Assembly (NCBI GenBank): GCA_023427085.1
Contig: JAEZBO010000152.1
Span: 1-8,641 of the forward strand
Source: Pseudomonadota bacterium
GTDB taxonomy: Bacteria; Pseudomonadota; Gammaproteobacteria; Burkholderiales; Burkholderiaceae_B
DNA: 8,641 nt
Direction of reading: 5' to 3'
Positions within the stretch are counted from its first letter, which is position 1, and each line of letters opens with the position of its first letter. Below are positions 7,032-8,641 of this stretch, piece after piece. The notes under the pieces are model-generated. The model saw only the letters and a program-made list of their open reading frames with translations, was not told the DNA's origin and searched no databases. A program made the position numbers and the translations under genes.

Positions 7032-7034
7032 AAT
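7007..7034 (+). promoter_or_regulatory. Possible proA promoter overlapping the holA stop codon
   Basis: TGGACG (7007-7012, four of six consensus bases) and TAGAAT (7029-7034, five of six) are 16 bases apart. The TAG of the -10 is itself the stop codon of holA. It is the same -10 hexamer as in front of the marR gene. A start near 7041 would leave a leader of about 56 bases before proA. In-frame coding limits on the -35 make chance a real alternative. Confidence 0.4.
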
Positions 7035-7096
7035 CTCCGATCCCCTCCTTCACGGTGGCCGCGCGCCGCCACGCAACGACAGTCAAGCAGGCAGCC

Positions 7097-8356
7097 ATGT
7101 CAGACGATCTCACGCAATCCATGCACGCCCTCGGCAAGCAAGCGCGGCAGGCCGCGCGCCAGATCGCCAAGGCGCCAGATCGCGACAAGGCCGCCGCGCT
7201 GCGCGCGATGGCGCAGGCATTGGCTGACCAGCGCGCCGCGCTCAAGGACGCCAACGAACGGGATCTGGCTGCCGCGCGCCGTGACGCGCTGGCCCCGTCG
7301 CTGCTCGACCGTCTGACGCTGTCGGACCGCGCGCTCGACACCATGGCCAAGGGCCTGGAACAGATCGCCGCGATGCCCGACCCGGTCGGCAGCCTGTCGG
7401 CCGCCACGGTGCGTCCCAATGGCATGCGGGTCGCCCAGATGCGCGTGCCGCTGGGCGTGATCGGCATCATCTACGAATCGCGCCCCAACGTCACGATCGA
7501 CGCGGCGGCACTGTGCCTGAAATCCGGCAATGCCACCATCCTGCGTGGCGGCAAGGAAGCGCTGCACTCGAACCTGGCGCTGGGCAAGGTGATTCAGGCC
7601 GGCCTGAGCAGCGCCGGCCTGCCCGAGACCGCCGTGCAGGTGATCGGCACCACCGACCGCGAGGCCGTGCGCCACCTGGTCACGATGACCGACTACGTCG
7701 ACGTGATCGTGCCGCGCGGCGGCAAGGGCCTGATCCAGCGGCTGGCCGACGAGGCCCGCGTGCCGCTGATCAAGCACCTGGACGGCAACTGCCACGTCTA
7801 CGTCGACCAGGCCGCCGACCTGCCGGCCGCCCACCGCATCGCCTTCAACGCCAAGACCTACCGCTACGGCGTCTGCGGCTCGATGGAAACCCTGCTGGTC
7901 CATCAGGCCGTGGCCGCCGAGCTGCTGCCCGCCCTGGGCCGCGCCTTCATCGACCACGGCGTCGAGCTGCGCGGCTGCGAGCGCACCCGCGCGCTGCTGC
8001 CCGAGGCCCTGGCCGCCACCGACGAAGACTGGGCCACCGAATACCTCGGCCCGATCCTGGCGATCCGCATCGTCGACGACATGGACCAGGCGATCGAACA
8101 CATCGCGCGCTGGAGTTCTGGCCATACCGAATCGATCGTGACCGAGCACCTGGCCACCGCCCGGCGCTTCCAGCGCGAGGTCGACTCGAGCTCGGTCTAC
8201 GTCAACCTGCCGACCTGCTTCGCCGATGGCTACGAATACGGGCTGGGCGCCGAGATCGGCATCTCGACCAACCGGCTGCATGCGCGCGGGCCGGTGGGGC
8301 TCGAGGGTTTGACGACCTATAAGTGGGTGTTGGAGGGGGAGGCGCAGCTGCGGTAG
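7097..8356 (+). CDS. proA: Gamma-glutamyl phosphate reductase (glutamate-5-semialdehyde dehydrogenase)
   Basis: ProA reduces gamma-glutamyl phosphate to glutamate-5-semialdehyde with NADPH, the second step of proline synthesis, in the cytoplasm. The product is 419 residues (E. coli: 417) and has the aldehyde dehydrogenase fold. Landmarks: IIYESRPNVTIDAAALCLKS from about 124, with R129-P130-N131; LRGGKEA for cofactor binding; the catalytic C260 in YGVCGSMETLLVH; EYLGPILAI; the ProA signature region HIARWSSGHTESI (335-347); and GYEYGLGAEIGIST (378-391). W339 sits where most family members have His or Tyr. ATG 7097 has AGG 5 bases upstream and gives the family's normal length; the frame stays open back into holA, but that part is not ProA. 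proB is not next to it, so its partner kinase must be encoded elsewhere. It may be read both from the leuS operon and from its own promoter. Confidence 0.97.
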   Translation: MSDDLTQSMHALGKQARQAARQIAKAPDRDKAAALRAMAQALADQRAALKDANERDLAAARRDALAPSLLDRLTLSDRALDTMAKGLEQIAAMPDPVGSLSAATVRPNGMRVAQMRVPLGVIGIIYESRPNVTIDAAALCLKSGNATILRGGKEALHSNLALGKVIQAGLSSAGLPETAVQVIGTTDREAVRHLVTMTDYVDVIVPRGGKGLIQRLADEARVPLIKHLDGNCHVYVDQAADLPAAHRIAFNAKTYRYGVCGSMETLLVHQAVAAELLPALGRAFIDHGVELRGCERTRALLPEALAATDEDWATEYLGPILAIRIVDDMDQAIEHIARWSSGHTESIVTEHLATARRFQREVDSSSVYVNLPTCFADGYEYGLGAEIGISTNRLHARGPVGLEGLTTYKWVLEGEAQLR

Positions 8357-8427
8357 CTTGTTGGCTGCTTGATGCGCTTGCTGCTGCTTGCTGCTGTTGG
8401 GTTCTTGCGTGGGTCGGCTGGGTTGAC
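8357..8427. other. A-poor, G/T-rich non-coding stretch after proA
   Basis: Only two of these 71 bases are A on the + strand, while T and G dominate. The skew appears to start inside the last 60 bases or so of proA (runs such as GGGTTTGACG and GTTGGAGGGGGAGG). No gene, ribosome site or simple terminator is visible. It carries a 10-base tandem duplication and leads into the large inverted repeat. Confidence 0.5.
8377..8396 (+). repeat. Two-copy perfect tandem repeat, unit CTTGCTGCTG
   Basis: The 10-base unit CTTGCTGCTG occurs at 8377-8386 and again at 8387-8396 without mismatch, and a diverged third partial copy (TTGG) follows. It is non-coding and could vary in copy number by slippage. Confidence 0.8.
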
Positions 8428-8533
8428 GGCCGGCGTGGGGCCCAGCGCACGGCTGCTCATGCTGTCGAGTGCGGCGCGGTCGCGCCGCGTCCTCGCCAGA
8501 AATCGTCGCCGCGCGCTGGGCCCCACGCCGGCC
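8428..8533. repeat. Large nested inverted repeat (21-base perfect arms), possible dispersed intergenic element
   Basis: The arms 8428-8448 and 8513-8533 are exact reverse complements over 21 bases, with the core GTGGGGCCCAGCGC. The stem can continue inward after a 2x2 internal loop (GGC 8451-8453 with GCC 8508-8510). The 64-base spacer holds a second perfect palindrome, GCGGCGCG-GT-CGCGCCGC (8471-8488). As RNA or single-stranded DNA it would fold into one long hairpin with an internal stem. No T run follows, so it is not a standard terminator. I saw no clear target-site duplication at its edges. Size and structure resemble palindromic dispersed repeats (REP- or MITE-like), but one copy cannot prove that. 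Confidence 0.8.
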
Positions 8534-8641
8534 TGCGTCATCTCTGCTCGTCGCGTCGCTGGCGCTGGCTTTCTTCTTGCTTATTGGCGCTGCGTCGTGG
8601 TGGGGGGGAAGATCTCGCGGGGCCGTCTTTCAAGGGCGCCC
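8534..8641. other. Unassigned sequence at the window end
   Basis: A + strand reading frame is open from ATG 8459 through the inverted repeat to the window edge. It has no ribosome site, recognisable domain or coding-like base use, so I do not call it a gene. The stretch has pyrimidine-rich TTTCTTCTTGCTTATT (8570-8585) and a run of seven G (8602-8608). TGCGTC occurs at 8534-8539 and again at 8591-8596. I recognise nothing else here. Confidence 0.4.

Noticed and set aside
7100..8281. 393-residue - strand frame opposite proA
   Set aside because: Antisense shadow of a clear ProA; no recognisable motif.
8428..8533. Inverted repeat as a plain intrinsic terminator of proA
   Set aside because: The 64-base spacer is far too long for a typical terminator loop and no T run follows the 3' arm.
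8459..8641. Open + strand frame running off the window end
   Set aside because: It runs through the inverted repeat, has no ribosome site and reads as Arg/Ala/Gly low complexity; the mirrored peptide on the other strand shows it is a by-product of the repeat.
1..8641. Defence system, prophage, toxin-antitoxin or CRISPR content
   Set aside because: I looked for these on both strands. All large real frames are accounted for by housekeeping or regulator/transporter genes, and no spaced direct repeats are present.

Overview
The window is chromosomal DNA from a GC-rich betaproteobacterium. The block leuS-lptE-holA-proA, the codon use (third positions almost always G or C) and the protein sequences fit the Alcaligenaceae (Bordetella/Achromobacter type). 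That placement is recognition from memory, not a database result. All genes are on the + strand. I see no tRNA, rRNA, CRISPR array, insertion sequence or phage gene.

Layout. (1) 1-664: a monocistronic gene for an HU-fold nucleoid protein with a lysine/alanine-rich, histone H1-like N-terminal tail, closed by a near-perfect intrinsic terminator. (2) 701-2548: a regulator/transporter pair. A MarR-family protein of the urate-responsive (HucR/PecS/MftR) type is followed 43 bases later by an MFS efflux-type transporter. In front lies an extended -10 promoter with a perfect inverted repeat just after the expected transcription start, which is the layout of a self-repressed operon. (3) 2549-2635: a compact junction with a perfect -10 hexamer and a G+C-rich hairpin ending in a T run. 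The predicted leuS start of transcription falls at the edge of the hairpin's 5' arm. (4) 2636-7031: leuS (leucyl-tRNA synthetase), lptE (LPS-assembly lipoprotein) and holA (DNA polymerase III delta), spaced by 9 and 7 bases, almost certainly one transcript. (5) 7097-8356: proA (gamma-glutamyl phosphate reductase), after a 65-base gap, with a possible promoter of its own overlapping the holA stop codon. (6) 8357-8641: a non-coding stretch with A-poor, G/T-rich DNA, a 10-base tandem duplication and a large nested inverted repeat with perfect 21-base arms.

How the genes work together. The leuS-lptE-holA group joins unrelated housekeeping jobs (translation, outer-membrane biogenesis, replication) and is linked by transcription rather than pathway. 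The marR-MFS pair looks like a ligand-responsive efflux module. Most of the window is ordinary core genome. The least explained part is the inverted-repeat element after proA; next come the regulatory architecture of the marR-MFS operon and the overlapping terminator/promoter before leuS.
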